A stretch of DNA of 54,965 bases, taken from NCBI GenBank assembly GCA_902615975.1, contig CACMRC010000010.1, positions 1 through 54,965 of the forward strand, read 5' to 3'. The notes below the pieces were generated by a model. That model had not been told where the DNA came from and ran no database searches. It saw nothing but the letters and a program-made list of their open reading frames with translations. The DNA is from an uncultured Pelagibacteraceae bacterium. Its GTDB lineage: Bacteria > Pseudomonadota > Alphaproteobacteria > Pelagibacterales > Pelagibacteraceae. Positions 44,388 to 53,756 of the stretch are shown here, in pieces (positions within the stretch are counted from its first letter, which is position 1; each line of letters begins with the position of its first letter). The position numbers and the translations under genes are program-made.

Positions 44388-44827
44388 TGAGCAAATTTTT
44401 CAAATTAATAGGATTAATAGTTTTAATAGCTTCTTTTAACAGTACGTCTTTTAGTAAAGAAAATTTTTTTAATGAAGCTTTAGAATTGTTTAAAAAAGAA
44501 AAATATGAAGATGCACGTTTTTTATTTGAGAGAAATATTGTTTTTAATCCAAAAGATGCAAACTCATATTTATATTTAGCAAAAATCTATAACCAAGAAG
44601 AAAATCAAAGAAAAGAAGAATACAATTTAGAGACAACACTTTTAATTGAGCCTGACAATGAAGAAGCTTTATTAATGTTAATGATAATTGCTTTAGAAAA
44701 ATCTAATTATGAAAAAGTCAAAGATCTTTCAGATAAGTTTGTAAGAGTTTGTAAAGATTTATGTGATGAAAACAAAGATATTCAAGAGTCATTAAAAAAT
44801 ATAGAACCTGAAAATAATGAGTCTTGA
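44387..44827 (+). CDS. Exported TPR-repeat protein
   Basis: A 146-residue protein with a signal peptide ([20 protein letters not shown]) and about three tetratricopeptide-like helix pairs. The pairs are [43 protein letters not shown], an [22 protein letters not shown] pair and a third. TPRs mediate protein-protein contacts, presumably in the periplasm. It is sandwiched between guaB (1-bp overlap) and guaA (11-bp overlap), so its position reflects packing rather than purine metabolism. Confidence 0.8.
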   Translation: MSKFFKLIGLIVLIASFNSTSFSKENFFNEALELFKKEKYEDARFLFERNIVFNPKDANSYLYLAKIYNQEENQRKEEYNLETTLLIEPDNEEALLMLMIIALEKSNYEKVKDLSDKFVRVCKDLCDENKDIQESLKNIEPENNES

Positions 44828-46379
44828 TCAAAATCTTAATAAAATCTTAATAATAGATTTTGGTTCACAATTTACTCAATTAATTGCAAGAAGAGTAAGA
44901 GAATTAGGTGTATTTTCAGAAATAGTTAGCCACAAAAAAATAAAATTAAAAGACATAAATCAAAGTATTAAAGGGATAGTGTTATCTGGAGGTCCTTTAA
45001 ATGTTTATCAAATAAACAAATATTCATTTGATAAAAAAATTTTACAACTTGATATACCAGTTCTTGGAATATGTTTTGGGCACCAAATTTTATCAAAACT
45101 TAATGGTGGAAGAGTAAAACAATCAAAACATAGAGAATTTGGTTTAGCTAATGTTTATAAAAAGAATAACAGTCTTTTAACAACAAATTTTTTTGGAAAT
45201 AAAAAATCCAAACAAGTTTGGATGAGCCATGCTGATCAAGTTTCAAAACTGCCTAAGAATTTTAAAGTTGTTGCATCAAGCACTAATTCAAAATTTGCAA
45301 TTGCTGAAAATAAAATAAAAAAATATTATGGAGTACAATTCCACCCAGAGGTAACTCATACAGAGAATGGAAAAAAATTAATAAGTAATTTTATTTTTTT
45401 AATTTGTAAAATTAAAAGAAATTGGTCCTCTAAGGATCAAAAAAATCAGCTTATAAAAGATGTCAGAATTCAAGTTGGAAATAACAAAGTTATTTGTGCA
45501 TTATCAGGAGGTGTTGATAGTAGTGTAGTTGCTCAATTACTGAATAAAGCTATTGGTAAAAAACTTTATTGCATTTTTGTAAACACTGGCCTTTTAAGAA
45601 AAAATGAGGAAGTCCAAGTAGTTCAAACTTTTAAGAAGCGTTTAAAAATGAATTTAATTTATGTAAATGCTGAAAAGGAATTCCTAAAAAAATTAAAAAA
45701 TGTTTCTGATCCAGAGAAAAAAAGAAAAATAATTGGTAATTTATTTATCAAAATATTTGAGCGGTATGCTAAGAAAATCAGAAATGTTAAATTCTTAGCT
45801 CAAGGAACTCTCTATCCAGACTTAATTGAGAGTAAATCTGTTACTGGTAGTCAAACTTCTAAAATTAAGTCACATCATAATGTTGGTGGCCTACCAAAAA
45901 AAATGAATTTAAAATTAGTAGAACCACTAAAATTCTTATTTAAGGATGAGGTAAGAAAATTAGGATTAGAGTTAAATTTAAGTAATGAAATTATTTCAAG
46001 ACACCCTTTTCCCGGACCTGGCTTAGCAATTCGAATGCCGGGTATTATAACTAATGAAAAAATTAAAATTTTAAAAGAAGCTGATTATTATTTTATTCAA
46101 GCCTTAAAAGATCACGGTATTTACCATAAGATTTGGCAAGCATATGCAGCATTGCTACCAGTTAAAACCGTGGGTGTTATGGGAGACAATCGAACTTATG
46201 AATATTTATGTTTATTAAGAGCAATTACATCTGAAGATGGAATGACAGCTGATTATTATGAATTTAAAAAGTCGTTTATTCAAACTATATCAAATCAAAT
46301 AGTTAACAGTATAAGGGGTATAAATAGGGTAGTGTATGACGTTACCTCAAAACCACCAAGCACTATAGAGTTAGAATAA
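44817..46379 (+). CDS. guaA: GMP synthase (glutamine-hydrolysing)
   Basis: A 520-residue two-domain enzyme converting XMP to GMP. The class I glutaminase domain has the nucleophile Cys in GICFGHQIL and the triad His/Glu in [15 protein letters not shown]. The ATP-pyrophosphatase domain has the P-loop [15 protein letters not shown]. The C-terminal dimerisation domain ends with [13 protein letters not shown]. Length is normal. The N-terminus overlaps the TPR gene by 11 bp. Confidence 0.97.
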   Translation: MSLDQNLNKILIIDFGSQFTQLIARRVRELGVFSEIVSHKKIKLKDINQSIKGIVLSGGPLNVYQINKYSFDKKILQLDIPVLGICFGHQILSKLNGGRVKQSKHREFGLANVYKKNNSLLTTNFFGNKKSKQVWMSHADQVSKLPKNFKVVASSTNSKFAIAENKIKKYYGVQFHPEVTHTENGKKLISNFIFLICKIKRNWSSKDQKNQLIKDVRIQVGNNKVICALSGGVDSSVVAQLLNKAIGKKLYCIFVNTGLLRKNEEVQVVQTFKKRLKMNLIYVNAEKEFLKKLKNVSDPEKKRKIIGNLFIKIFERYAKKIRNVKFLAQGTLYPDLIESKSVTGSQTSKIKSHHNVGGLPKKMNLKLVEPLKFLFKDEVRKLGLELNLSNEIISRHPFPGPGLAIRMPGIITNEKIKILKEADYYFIQALKDHGIYHKIWQAYAALLPVKTVGVMGDNRTYEYLCLLRAITSEDGMTADYYEFKKSFIQTISNQIVNSIRGINRVVYDVTSKPPSTIELE

Positions 46380-46733
46380 ATGTTAAAAAAAACTTTGTTT
46401 TTTTTTTATGAAAATTGGAAAATTTATACTGCAATTATTTTAACCATAATTACTTTTCTATCTTTATATCCGCTAAAACAACAAGCAAGCTTTCCAGGTG
46501 AGGATAAGCTTCATCATTTGTTAGCCTATTCGTTTTTAACAATATGTTTGGGTCTACGAAAACCAGAGAACTATATTTTAATATTAATTTTTCTTTCATT
46601 TTACAGTGGTCTTATTGAAATAATACAACCCTATGTAAATAGATTTGCAGAAATTGAAGACTTTATTTTTAATAATTTAGGATTAATTCTAGGTTTTGTA
46701 ACAGGAGCCTTTGTAAAAAAAATTAAATTATAA
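46380..46733 (+). CDS. VanZ-like small membrane protein
   Basis: A 117-residue protein with about four hydrophobic helices and the VanZ-family signature in the first loop, PGEDKLHHLLAYSFLTI, followed by SGLIEIIQPYVNRFAEIEDFIFNNLGLILG. VanZ proteins are of uncertain function; one confers low-level teicoplanin resistance. It starts immediately after the guaA stop codon. Confidence 0.8.
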   Translation: MLKKTLFFFYENWKIYTAIILTIITFLSLYPLKQQASFPGEDKLHHLLAYSFLTICLGLRKPENYILILIFLSFYSGLIEIIQPYVNRFAEIEDFIFNNLGLILGFVTGAFVKKIKL

Positions 46734-46781
46734 TATTTTAATCTCATTGAATTTAACTTATTAGGTAGTATTAATAAACCT

Positions 46782-47201
46782 ATGAAATATTTACACACAA
46801 TGATTAGAATTAAAGACGTAGATGAGTCGCTAAGATTTTTCTGCCAAGGACTTGGTTTAAAAGAAACAAGAAGAATGGAAAATGAAAAAGGAAGATATAC
46901 TTTAATTTTTCTTGCAGCCCCTAATGATGAAAAAGCAGAAATAGAACTAACTTATAATTGGGATGGTGATAAGCTTGGAGAAGGTTCAAGAAATTTTGGT
47001 CATCTTGCCTATAGAGTAGATAACATTTACGAAACATGCCAAAGATTAATTGATATGGGCTACACGATTAATAGGCCACCAAGAGATGGTCATATGGCTT
47101 TTGTTAGATCACCAGACAAAATTTCGATTGAAATTCTTCAAGAGGGAAATCTAGAACCTAAAGAACCCTGGGTCTCAATGGAAAATACCGGCTCTTGGTA
47201 G
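46782..47201 (+). CDS. gloA: Lactoylglutathione lyase (glyoxalase I)
   Basis: A 139-residue metalloenzyme converting the methylglyoxal-glutathione hemithioacetal to S-lactoylglutathione. Four metal ligands can be placed: His in KYLHTMIRIKD, Glu in EIELTYNWD, His in NFGHLAYRVD and Glu in ISIEILQEG. FCQGLGLKETRRMENEKGRYTLIFL is highly typical. It precedes panB by 4 bp. glxII is not in the window. Confidence 0.94.
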   Translation: MKYLHTMIRIKDVDESLRFFCQGLGLKETRRMENEKGRYTLIFLAAPNDEKAEIELTYNWDGDKLGEGSRNFGHLAYRVDNIYETCQRLIDMGYTINRPPRDGHMAFVRSPDKISIEILQEGNLEPKEPWVSMENTGSW

Positions 47202-47205
47202 GTCG

Positions 47206-47979
47206 ATGAAAAAAAAAATTTTAGATTTAATTAAAAAAAAAAATAAACAAAAAATTGTAAGCTTAACTGCTTATTCAAAAAATGTAGCATCAATTTTAGA
47301 TAATCATTGCGATATTATTCTCGTAGGAGATTCTCTTGGTTCGGTTTTATACAATTATAAATCTACAAGAGAAGTAACTTTGAGTGCCATGATTGAACAC
47401 TCTAAAAGTGTCAGAATGGGTATAAAAAAAAGTTTAATGATTGTTGACATGCCACATAATACGTATCGAACTCCAAAAGAAGCTTTGAAAAATGCAAAAA
47501 AGATAATGAAAAAAACCAAATGTGATGGAGTAAAATTAGAAGGTGGAAAAAAAATTTACGAAACAGTCAATACTTTAGTTAAAAACAGAATTCCAGTTAT
47601 GGGTCATTTAGGTTTGCTTCCTCAGTCAGATAAAACTTTTAAATTTAAGGGTAAAAAAAAATTAGAGAGAGACAATATTATTAGAGACTCACAATTATTA
47701 GAAAAAGCTGGAGTGTTTTCAATTGTTTTAGAATGTGTTGAAACTTCTTTGGCAAAGTTTGTCACACAAAATTTAAATATACTAACTATTGGTATCGGAG
47801 CTTCTAAATATTGTGATGGTCAAATATTAGTTTTTGATGATTTAATTGGCTTAAATCCAACGAATTATAAGTTTGTAAAAAAATATGCCAATATAAGAAA
47901 TAATATTTCTAAAGCTGTTTCAAATTATTCAAAAGAAGTAAGAAAAATTAAATTTCCTAATAAAAAAAATTCTTTTTAA
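47206..47979 (+). CDS. panB: 3-methyl-2-oxobutanoate hydroxymethyltransferase
   Basis: A 257-residue TIM-barrel enzyme that makes ketopantoate from 2-ketoisovalerate and methylene-THF, the first step of pantothenate/CoA synthesis. VGDSLGSVLYNYKSTREVTLSAMIEH, DMPHNTYRTP, GVKLEGGK, MGHLGLLPQS and VLECVE (catalytic Glu) are present. The C-terminus is very Lys/Asn-rich. panC is not nearby. It meets convergent terC with no gap. Confidence 0.95.
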   Translation: MKKKILDLIKKKNKQKIVSLTAYSKNVASILDNHCDIILVGDSLGSVLYNYKSTREVTLSAMIEHSKSVRMGIKKSLMIVDMPHNTYRTPKEALKNAKKIMKKTKCDGVKLEGGKKIYETVNTLVKNRIPVMGHLGLLPQSDKTFKFKGKKKLERDNIIRDSQLLEKAGVFSIVLECVETSLAKFVTQNLNILTIGIGASKYCDGQILVFDDLIGLNPTNYKFVKKYANIRNNISKAVSNYSKEVRKIKFPNKKNSF

Positions 47980-48591
47980 TTAAAAGTATTTTTTAAATTC
48001 TTCATTAATATTTAATATTTCAAGATCCACCAATCCACCAATCACCAGTTGAAGACCAACAATCAAAATAAATACTAAACCAACATATGCTATCCAAATA
48101 TGTCTTTGTATATAATTAGCCATATATGTTGCTAAAGCACCAGTCAAAACAACTGATAACATAAGTCCAAATATCATAAATCCAAAATATCCTTTTGCAG
48201 CTGCAACTACACCAATCACATTGTCAAAACTAATCATGATGTCTGCAAACAAAACTTTTCCAATGCTGCTAATGTATGAAGGTTCTTTCCCTTTTTTCGA
48301 AGCAGGTTTTACTTTTTTAATGTCTAATAAATCTTTTCTTAAATCATTTACAATCCAAATTAACAACAAACCACCTAAAATCTTTATAAAATAAAATTCA
48401 AATAAAAAAGTAGCAAATACAGCAAAAAATATTTTAAAAACAAATGCTCCAATTACACCCCAAAGAATAATTTGTTTCCTGTTTTTTGGAACAAAATTTG
48501 AAGCGATAGATCCAACAATTACAGCGTTATCAGCTGTTAATATAATTGTTATAAAAATTATATTGGTTAAAATTATGAGTTCTTCAATCAA
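47980..48591 (-). CDS. TerC-family integral membrane protein
   Basis: A 203-residue protein with about six or seven hydrophobic helices. The TerC signatures are ILTADNAVIVGSIA near the N-terminus and IMISFDNVIGVVAAAKG in the middle, each with a membrane-embedded Asp-Asn. Bacterial relatives are implicated in manganese export and metal supply to secreted enzymes. The substrate is not determinable here. It lies about 100 bp after the TPR gene on the same strand. Confidence 0.88.
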   Translation of the reverse strand: MIEELIILTNIIFITIILTADNAVIVGSIASNFVPKNRKQIILWGVIGAFVFKIFFAVFATFLFEFYFIKILGGLLLIWIVNDLRKDLLDIKKVKPASKKGKEPSYISSIGKVLFADIMISFDNVIGVVAAAKGYFGFMIFGLMLSVVLTGALATYMANYIQRHIWIAYVGLVFILIVGLQLVIGGLVDLEILNINEEFKKYF

Positions 48592-48642
48592 GATGAGTTA
48601 ATATTATTTCAATTTATGAATTTTTCAATAAATACTATTTTT

Positions 48643-48667
48643 AAGCTGGCGAATTAATCACCAGCTT
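48643..48667. other. Hairpin between the TPR and terC genes
   Basis: AAGCTGG (48643-48649) and CCAGCTT (48661-48667) form a 7-bp perfect stem around an 11-base loop in the 99-bp gap. On the plus strand it is followed by a T-rich tract, on the minus strand by AAAAATAG. It therefore looks like a terminator only in the orientation opposite to the flanking genes. It may be an mRNA-stabilising or processing hairpin. Confidence 0.5.
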
Positions 48668-48690
48668 GTTTTATATTTTAAGTATTAAAA

Positions 48691-49176
48691 TTAATATTTA
48701 GATTTTTTAGTACCTTCAATAACTTCTTTTAACTGTGTATATTCTTTACAATTACAGTTTTCTAGTATTTTTAATCTTTCTTTTGCTAAGTTTAATCTGT
48801 TTGTTGCAACATACAGTTCACCTAAATATTCGTTAATACCTACATGGTTAGGTTCAATTTCCAAACCTTGTAAGTAATATTTTTCACCATTTTCATAATC
48901 ACCAAGTTTTCTTGTAGTGAAACCCAAATAATTTAAAGTATCAGCTTGATTAGGTTTCTTCGAATTTGATTTTAAAAGTAGTTTTTGAGCTTTAGCGTAT
49001 CTTTTTTTTGCTTTTTCAAGCTTACCTTTTGCTTCATATTTTTTTGCCCACTTTATAGACTCAACTGCTTTTGCATAATCTGTTTTTACTTTTGCAGGTT
49101 TAGGATCTGATCCTGCTGAAAATGAGTTTGTGGCAAATAATGTTAAACAAACAATTATAAATAGTTTTTTAATCAT
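48691..49176 (-). CDS. Exported TPR-repeat protein
   Basis: A 161-residue protein with a signal peptide (MIKKLFIIVCLTLFATNSFS, mature AGSDPKPAK). TPR-like helix pairs include AVESIKWAKKYEAKGKLEKAKKRYAKAQ, DTLNYLGFTTRKLGDYENGEKYYLQGLEIEP and GINEYLGELYVATNRLNLAKERLKILE. A CNC pair near the end may bind metal or form a disulfide. Its start overlaps the 3' end of pxpA by 8 bp, so it is read from the same transcript. The role is unknown. Confidence 0.82.
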   Translation of the reverse strand: MIKKLFIIVCLTLFATNSFSAGSDPKPAKVKTDYAKAVESIKWAKKYEAKGKLEKAKKRYAKAQKLLLKSNSKKPNQADTLNYLGFTTRKLGDYENGEKYYLQGLEIEPNHVGINEYLGELYVATNRLNLAKERLKILENCNCKEYTQLKEVIEGTKKSKY

Positions 49177-49948
49177 TTTTAAATTTCTCCATTTTATTCA
49201 AAGGTTTTAATTGCAGCCCATTTTCTATTAAATTTTCTCTAACTGATTTTGCTGTAGACAATGAACTTTCATTATCCCCATGTATGCACACAGAGTCTAT
49301 TTCACAAGGTATCTGCTTTCCACTGTGACAATTAAGTGACTGATTTTTAACCATATTTAATACGTGTTTTTTAGCCTCTTCTGGATCAGTAATAAGAGCG
49401 TGTGGTTTTTTTCTAGAAACCAAATTACCATCATCCTCATAATTTCTATCTGCAAAAATTTCACAAGCTATACGCATGTTAAGTTTTTTTGCTGCTTCTT
49501 CCATTTTAGATCCTGTTGGAACCAAATAAATTAAATCTTTATTAATTTCATTTATGGCTTTTGCTAAAGTAGTAGCTAAATTTATATCCTCACAAGCCAT
49601 ATTGTTTAATGCACCGTGTGGTTTTATATGAGTAACATTTTCTCCATGATCTTGGGCAATTTTTTGAAGAATTTCATATTGATCAATAATCAACTGTCTT
49701 ACTTCGGAAGGTGGAAGATTAATTCTTTTTCTTCCAAAATTTTCAGGATCGTTAAATGAGGGGTGCGCCCCAATACTAACACCATTTTTTTTTGAAATTT
49801 GTACTACTTGACTCATAGATTCATTATCACCTGCATGATAACCACATGCGACATTTGCAGAATTAACTATTTCTAGTAAATCTGGATCATACTTATTTGA
49901 ATGATGTTTTGATTTTTCACCTAAATCGCAATTTATATTAATTTCCAT
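49169..49948 (-). CDS. pxpA: 5-oxoprolinase subunit A (LamB/YcsF family)
   Basis: PxpA, with PxpB and PxpC, opens 5-oxoproline (pyroglutamate) to glutamate using ATP. The 259-residue protein has the family core ININCDLGEK, NSANVACGYHAGD, KKNGVSIGAHPSFNDPENFGR, HIKPHGALNN, EIFADRNYEDDGNLV and SVCIHGDNESS. I use the ATG at 49948 (MEININCDLGEK), because the upstream ATG at 49972 would place extra residues before the conserved start and run through a palindrome. It is divergent from pxpB with only 27 bp between starts. Confidence 0.93.
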   Translation of the reverse strand: MEININCDLGEKSKHHSNKYDPDLLEIVNSANVACGYHAGDNESMSQVVQISKKNGVSIGAHPSFNDPENFGRKRINLPPSEVRQLIIDQYEILQKIAQDHGENVTHIKPHGALNNMACEDINLATTLAKAINEINKDLIYLVPTGSKMEEAAKKLNMRIACEIFADRNYEDDGNLVSRKKPHALITDPEEAKKHVLNMVKNQSLNCHSGKQIPCEIDSVCIHGDNESSLSTAKSVRENLIENGLQLKPLNKMEKFKND

Positions 49949-49956
49949 AGTCTCTA

Positions 49957-49972
49957 ATGTTAAGTATAACAT
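49957..49972. promoter_or_regulatory. Palindrome in the pxpA/pxpB divergent gap
   Basis: ATGTTA-AGTA-TAACAT is a perfect 6-bp inverted repeat with a 4-base spacer. It fills the centre of the 27-bp gap between the divergent pxpA and pxpB start codons. Such placement fits a regulator operator serving both directions. AT-rich palindromes also arise by chance, and the gap is too short for two ordinary promoters. Confidence 0.4.
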
Positions 49973-49975
49973 GTC

Positions 49976-50650
49976 ATGATAAAAAATATATCAAATCTTG
50001 GTGATGCAGCTTTGTACTGTGATTTTGGTAATGAAGTAAATAAATCAATTAATTCACAAGTTATAAAATATTTTAAAACTATTAAAGAAAAAAAATTTGA
50101 AGGGATAAATAATTTAACTCCTTCTTATAATAAATTAATTATTTCTTATGATCTAAAAAAAATAAATTTTAAAGAAGTAAAAAATTATGTTGAAAATATA
50201 AATGCTGAAGACTCAATAAATATAAATTCTAAAAAATTAGAAATACCAGTTTGTTGTCATGAAAATTTCTCTATGGACATTAAAAGATTGGAAAAAATAT
50301 TAAAATTAAGTAGAGAAAAAATTCTAGAGAATTTTTTAAATAAGGAATATTTTTGTTACATGACAGGGTTTATTGCTGGTATGCCTTTTCTTGGTGATTT
50401 AGATGAGAATATGAGAGCTCAACGTTTGGAAACTCCAAGAGTAAAAGTGCCCAAGGGATCTGTTGCGTTAACTGAGCAATTTGCAAATATTTATACATTC
50501 GAAAGTCCAGGCGGATGGAATATTTTGGGAAATACGCCTTTGGATATTTTTGATAGTTCAAAAGAAGACAAACCAAACCTAATTAATCCAGGAGACACAG
50601 TAGTTTTCAAGGAAATTACTTTAGATCAGTATAAAAATTATAATGAGTAG
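49976..50650 (+). CDS. pxpB: 5-oxoprolinase subunit B (KipI-like)
   Basis: A 224-residue protein of the KipI/allophanate hydrolase subunit 1 family. ISNLGDAALYCDFGNE at the N-terminus, EIPVCCHENFSMDIKRLEK in the middle and FCYMTGFIAGMPFLGDLDENM, then LETPRVKVPKGSVALTEQFANIYTFESPGGWNILGNTP are the conserved parts. It forms a complex with PxpC, which overlaps by 8 bp. Urea amidolyase is the alternative context for the fold, but pxpA next door supports 5-oxoprolinase. Confidence 0.93.
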   Translation: MIKNISNLGDAALYCDFGNEVNKSINSQVIKYFKTIKEKKFEGINNLTPSYNKLIISYDLKKINFKEVKNYVENINAEDSININSKKLEIPVCCHENFSMDIKRLEKILKLSREKILENFLNKEYFCYMTGFIAGMPFLGDLDENMRAQRLETPRVKVPKGSVALTEQFANIYTFESPGGWNILGNTPLDIFDSSKEDKPNLINPGDTVVFKEITLDQYKNYNE

Positions 50651-51587
50651 CAATTATTTAGAAATAATTAGACCTGGAATTAATACTACCTTTCAAGATA
50701 AAGGCAGGGATCATCTTTATCATATTGGCATACCATTTAGTGGTGCTATGGATAATAGAAATTATCTTATAGCAAATAAACTTGTTAATAATAATTTAGA
50801 CTCTGCAGTGATAGAGTTTGCATATCAAGGTCCTCATATAAAATATTCCGGAGAAAAAATTAATTGTGCCATCACTGGAGATGTAATTTTTTCAATTAAA
50901 AAAAAAGATACTGAAATTGAGGGTAAATGTTACGAAAGTTATCAAATTGAAAATGGAGATGAGATAAATATCATATCTACAAATAAATCAGTTTATGGAT
51001 ATTTAGCGTTAGGTGGAGAGTTCGATTTAAAATTTCAATGGAATAGTTGTTCTATAAATACGAAAGCAAATATTGGATCTAATGATGGAAAAAAATTAGA
51101 TGTAGGTCAAAGAATTAATTTAAAAAAAATAAATTCAAATAAGGATATTAAAAAAACTAATTACATTAATACCAAAATAGAAAACATAAGGGTGATCAAA
51201 GGCACTAATTTTGATTACTTTTCTGAAGAAGGTAAAAAAATATTTTATGAAAAGGAATTCACAGTATCTAAACTTTCAGACAGAATGGGTATGAGACTAG
51301 AGGGACCTAAAATTGATAATATTGTGAATACTAACATAAAATCAGAGGGTTTGATTAAAGGTGTAATCCAAGTACCGGCAGACGGAAATCCAATTATAAT
51401 GCTTTCAGATCATGGTACTATTGGTGGATATCCAAAAATTGGAGTTGTGGTTAGTGTCGATTATGACCGATTGGTACAGATGTCTCCTGGTTCAAAAATA
51501 AAATTTAAAGAGATTAATTTATCTGATGCAGAGACTTTATTTAAGTTATATGAAATGGAAACTCAAAATTTACTATCACAAATTTAA
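50643..51587 (+). CDS. pxpC: 5-oxoprolinase subunit C (KipA-like)
   Basis: A 314-residue member of the biotin-dependent-carboxylase-like/allophanate hydrolase subunit 2 family. Landmarks are RPGINTTFQDKGRDHLYHIGIPFSGAMDNRNY, VIEFAYQGP, FTVSKLSDRMGMRLEGP and QVPADGNPIIMLSDHGTIGGYPKIGVV. No biotin-attachment domain is present. It overlaps pxpB upstream and by 1 bp (TAATG) the EamA transporter downstream. Confidence 0.93.
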   Translation: MSSNYLEIIRPGINTTFQDKGRDHLYHIGIPFSGAMDNRNYLIANKLVNNNLDSAVIEFAYQGPHIKYSGEKINCAITGDVIFSIKKKDTEIEGKCYESYQIENGDEINIISTNKSVYGYLALGGEFDLKFQWNSCSINTKANIGSNDGKKLDVGQRINLKKINSNKDIKKTNYINTKIENIRVIKGTNFDYFSEEGKKIFYEKEFTVSKLSDRMGMRLEGPKIDNIVNTNIKSEGLIKGVIQVPADGNPIIMLSDHGTIGGYPKIGVVVSVDYDRLVQMSPGSKIKFKEINLSDAETLFKLYEMETQNLLSQI

Positions 51588-52459
51588 TGAATTTTTTATC
51601 AAAAATACCAGGTCCTTTTTTAGTTTTTTTTGGAGCTTGTGCATTAAGTTTTGGAGGTTTAATTGTTAAGTCTTTTGACGGATCTACACTTTGGCAAATA
51701 TTATTTTGGAGATCACTTTTCTTTATTGGAGTAATTACAATTTTTTTAATCTTTACTTACAAAGGAAAAATTTTTAGTGCTCTTTATAAATCTGGAATTC
51801 CAGGTTTATTCGGAGGTATAATTTTATCCATTGGATTTGCTAGCTATGTATTTGCTATGTACGAAACAACAGTAGCTAATGCAAACTTTATAATTCAAAC
51901 TCAAGCTTTGTTTTTAGCAATTTTTGGTTACGTATTTTTAAAAGAAAAAATTTCAAAAATTACATTAACTTGCATTATTACAGCAGTAGTTGGTATCATT
52001 TTAATGTTAGGAAGTTCACTAACACCAGGTCAAATGACTGGAAACTTAGTTGCATTTATCATGCCGATATCATTTGCAATCTTAATTTTAATTGTCAGAA
52101 AATATCCAAAAGTCGACATGATACCTTTACAATTGGTTGCTGGAATTTTTGCAACACTAATAGGTTTGTTCATGTCACCGAGTATTTTGGTTTCAACAAA
52201 TGATATTTTTTTAGGTTTTATTGCAGGATTTTTTCAAGTTGGACTTGGATTTATACTTATAACAATTGGAGCAAGATCAACTCCTTCAGCATTTGTTGGA
52301 ATTATTATGCTAACAGAAGCTGTCCTTGGACCTTTGTGGGCATGGATGTTTGCTAACGAAAATCCGCCACTTACAGTACTTTTTGGTGGAGCGGTAGTTA
52401 TAACAGCGGTAGTTATACAGTTTTTGTCTCCATTACTTGTCAAAAAGGTAGCTAAATAA
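51587..52459 (+). CDS. EamA/DMT-superfamily transporter
   Basis: A 290-residue protein with ten hydrophobic helices in two EamA repeats. LSFGGLIVKSFDGSTLWQILFWRSLFF opens the first half and a TPSAFVGIIMLTEAVLGPLWAWMFANENP segment lies in the second. Members export or import small metabolites. Because it is coupled to pxpBC, 5-oxoproline or a related amino acid is a reasonable candidate substrate, but this is inference from position only. The riboswitch leader of gcvT begins about 35 bp after its stop. Confidence 0.88.
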   Translation: MNFLSKIPGPFLVFFGACALSFGGLIVKSFDGSTLWQILFWRSLFFIGVITIFLIFTYKGKIFSALYKSGIPGLFGGIILSIGFASYVFAMYETTVANANFIIQTQALFLAIFGYVFLKEKISKITLTCIITAVVGIILMLGSSLTPGQMTGNLVAFIMPISFAILILIVRKYPKVDMIPLQLVAGIFATLIGLFMSPSILVSTNDIFLGFIAGFFQVGLGFILITIGARSTPSAFVGIIMLTEAVLGPLWAWMFANENPPLTVLFGGAVVITAVVIQFLSPLLVKKVAK

Positions 52460-52494
52460 ATTTCACATAAACATTTTAAATGTGCTATAAATTT

Positions 52495-52655
52495 GTATAC
52501 GGGAGAGACTACTTTTGTAGCGCCGAAGGAGCAACCACCCCGGAAACTCTCAGGCAAAAGGACCGTACATATTAACTCTGGAAAGAGAATTATTCTCGCC
52601 GAAGGAGCAAATCTCTCAGGCACCAAGACAGAGGGGGCAAAGAAGAGTTAATATG
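52495..52655 (+). promoter_or_regulatory. Tandem glycine riboswitch with translational expression platform
   Basis: Two glycine aptamers occur in series before gcvT, each with the conserved cores GCCGAAGGAGCAA and CTCTCAGGCA. Aptamer 1 spans about 52498-52567, closed by TACGG/CCGTA; aptamer 2 spans about 52576-52633, closed by CTCTG/CAGAG. CATATTAACTCT (52568-52579) is the exact complement of AGAGTTAATATG (52644-52655), which contains the gcvT start codon. It shares C52576-T52579 with the aptamer 2 closing helix. Glycine binding should therefore release the start codon: an ON switch acting on translation. Confidence 0.95.
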
Positions 52656-53756
52656 GAAATAAAAAAAACATCGCTAAATAAACTTCATCAAAGTAACAAC
52701 GCAAAGTTTGTTGAATTCGCTGGTTATGAAATGCCAATTCAGTATAGCAAAGGCATTATTGAAGAACATAAATTCACAAGATCTAATTCTGGAATATTTG
52801 ATGTATCTCATATGGGTCAATTATTTATATATGGTGATGAAAGTTTAACAGAAGAATTAGAAAAAATTTTTCCATTAGATTTAAAAAATTTAAAACAAAA
52901 CTGCTCTAAGTATAGTTTTTTAATGAATGAAGAAGCTGGAATTTATGATGACTTAATTATCACTAAAATAGAGGAAGGATATTTAATTATCCTTAATGCT
53001 GCATGTAAAGATAAAGATTTTGAGATTTTATCTAATTTACTAGGTTCGAAATTTAAAATGAATTTAGATAACAATAGATCTTTGATAGCAATTCAAGGAC
53101 CTAAGTCTGTTGAAATTTTAAACTCAATTATAAATGGGGTTGATCAACTAAGTTTTATGACAGGAAATTGGTTTGATTCTGATAATCAAAAATTATTTGT
53201 AACAAGATCAGGTTATACAGGGGAAGATGGGTTTGAAATTTCAATTTCAAACGATAAAGCAGAAAAATTCGTTGAAAATTTAATAGAAAAGGGAGCACAA
53301 CTTATAGGACTTGGGGCAAGAGATACCTTGAGATTAGAAGCTGGATTATGTTTATATGGTCACGAATTAGATATTAATAAAACACCAGTTGAGGCAAACC
53401 TTAGATGGGCAATCTCAAAATCTAGATTATCTAATGGAGGTTTTATTGGATCAAAAAAAATTATGAACCAAATACAAGATGGAGCAAGCAAAATTAGAGT
53501 AGGGATTAAGCCCCAAGGTAGACTGATTGCAAGAGAAAAAACAAAAATATTTGATGATACAGATAAACAAATTGGTGAGATAACTAGTGGAACGTTTGGA
53601 CCAAGTGTAAACGGTCCTATAGCGATGGGTTATGTTGATAAAGAGTTTTCAAAGGTTGATACTAAAATTTTGCTTGAGGTAAGAGGAAAAAAACATCCGG
53701 CAAATGTTTGCGCATTACCATTTTATAAAAAAAATTATGTGAAAGGAGTAAATTAA
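52653..53756 (+). CDS. gcvT: Glycine cleavage system T protein (aminomethyltransferase)
   Basis: A 367-residue tetrahydrofolate-dependent enzyme that releases ammonia and forms 5,10-methylene-THF from the H-protein-bound intermediate. [66 protein letters not shown] and [21 protein letters not shown] are the family motifs, with the THF-binding and catalytic Asp region intact. Its translation should be controlled by the riboswitch in its leader. It overlaps gcvH by 1 bp (TAATG). Confidence 0.97.
   Translation: MEIKKTSLNKLHQSNNAKFVEFAGYEMPIQYSKGIIEEHKFTRSNSGIFDVSHMGQLFIYGDESLTEELEKIFPLDLKNLKQNCSKYSFLMNEEAGIYDDLIITKIEEGYLIILNAACKDKDFEILSNLLGSKFKMNLDNNRSLIAIQGPKSVEILNSIINGVDQLSFMTGNWFDSDNQKLFVTRSGYTGEDGFEISISNDKAEKFVENLIEKGAQLIGLGARDTLRLEAGLCLYGHELDINKTPVEANLRWAISKSRLSNGGFIGSKKIMNQIQDGASKIRVGIKPQGRLIAREKTKIFDDTDKQIGEITSGTFGPSVNGPIAMGYVDKEFSKVDTKILLEVRGKKHPANVCALPFYKKNYVKGVN

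Noticed and set aside
49949..49972. pxpA start at ATG 49972
   Set aside because: The conserved family N-terminus begins at MEININCDLGEK (49948). The longer form would run through the palindrome and leave only 3 bp between divergent starts.
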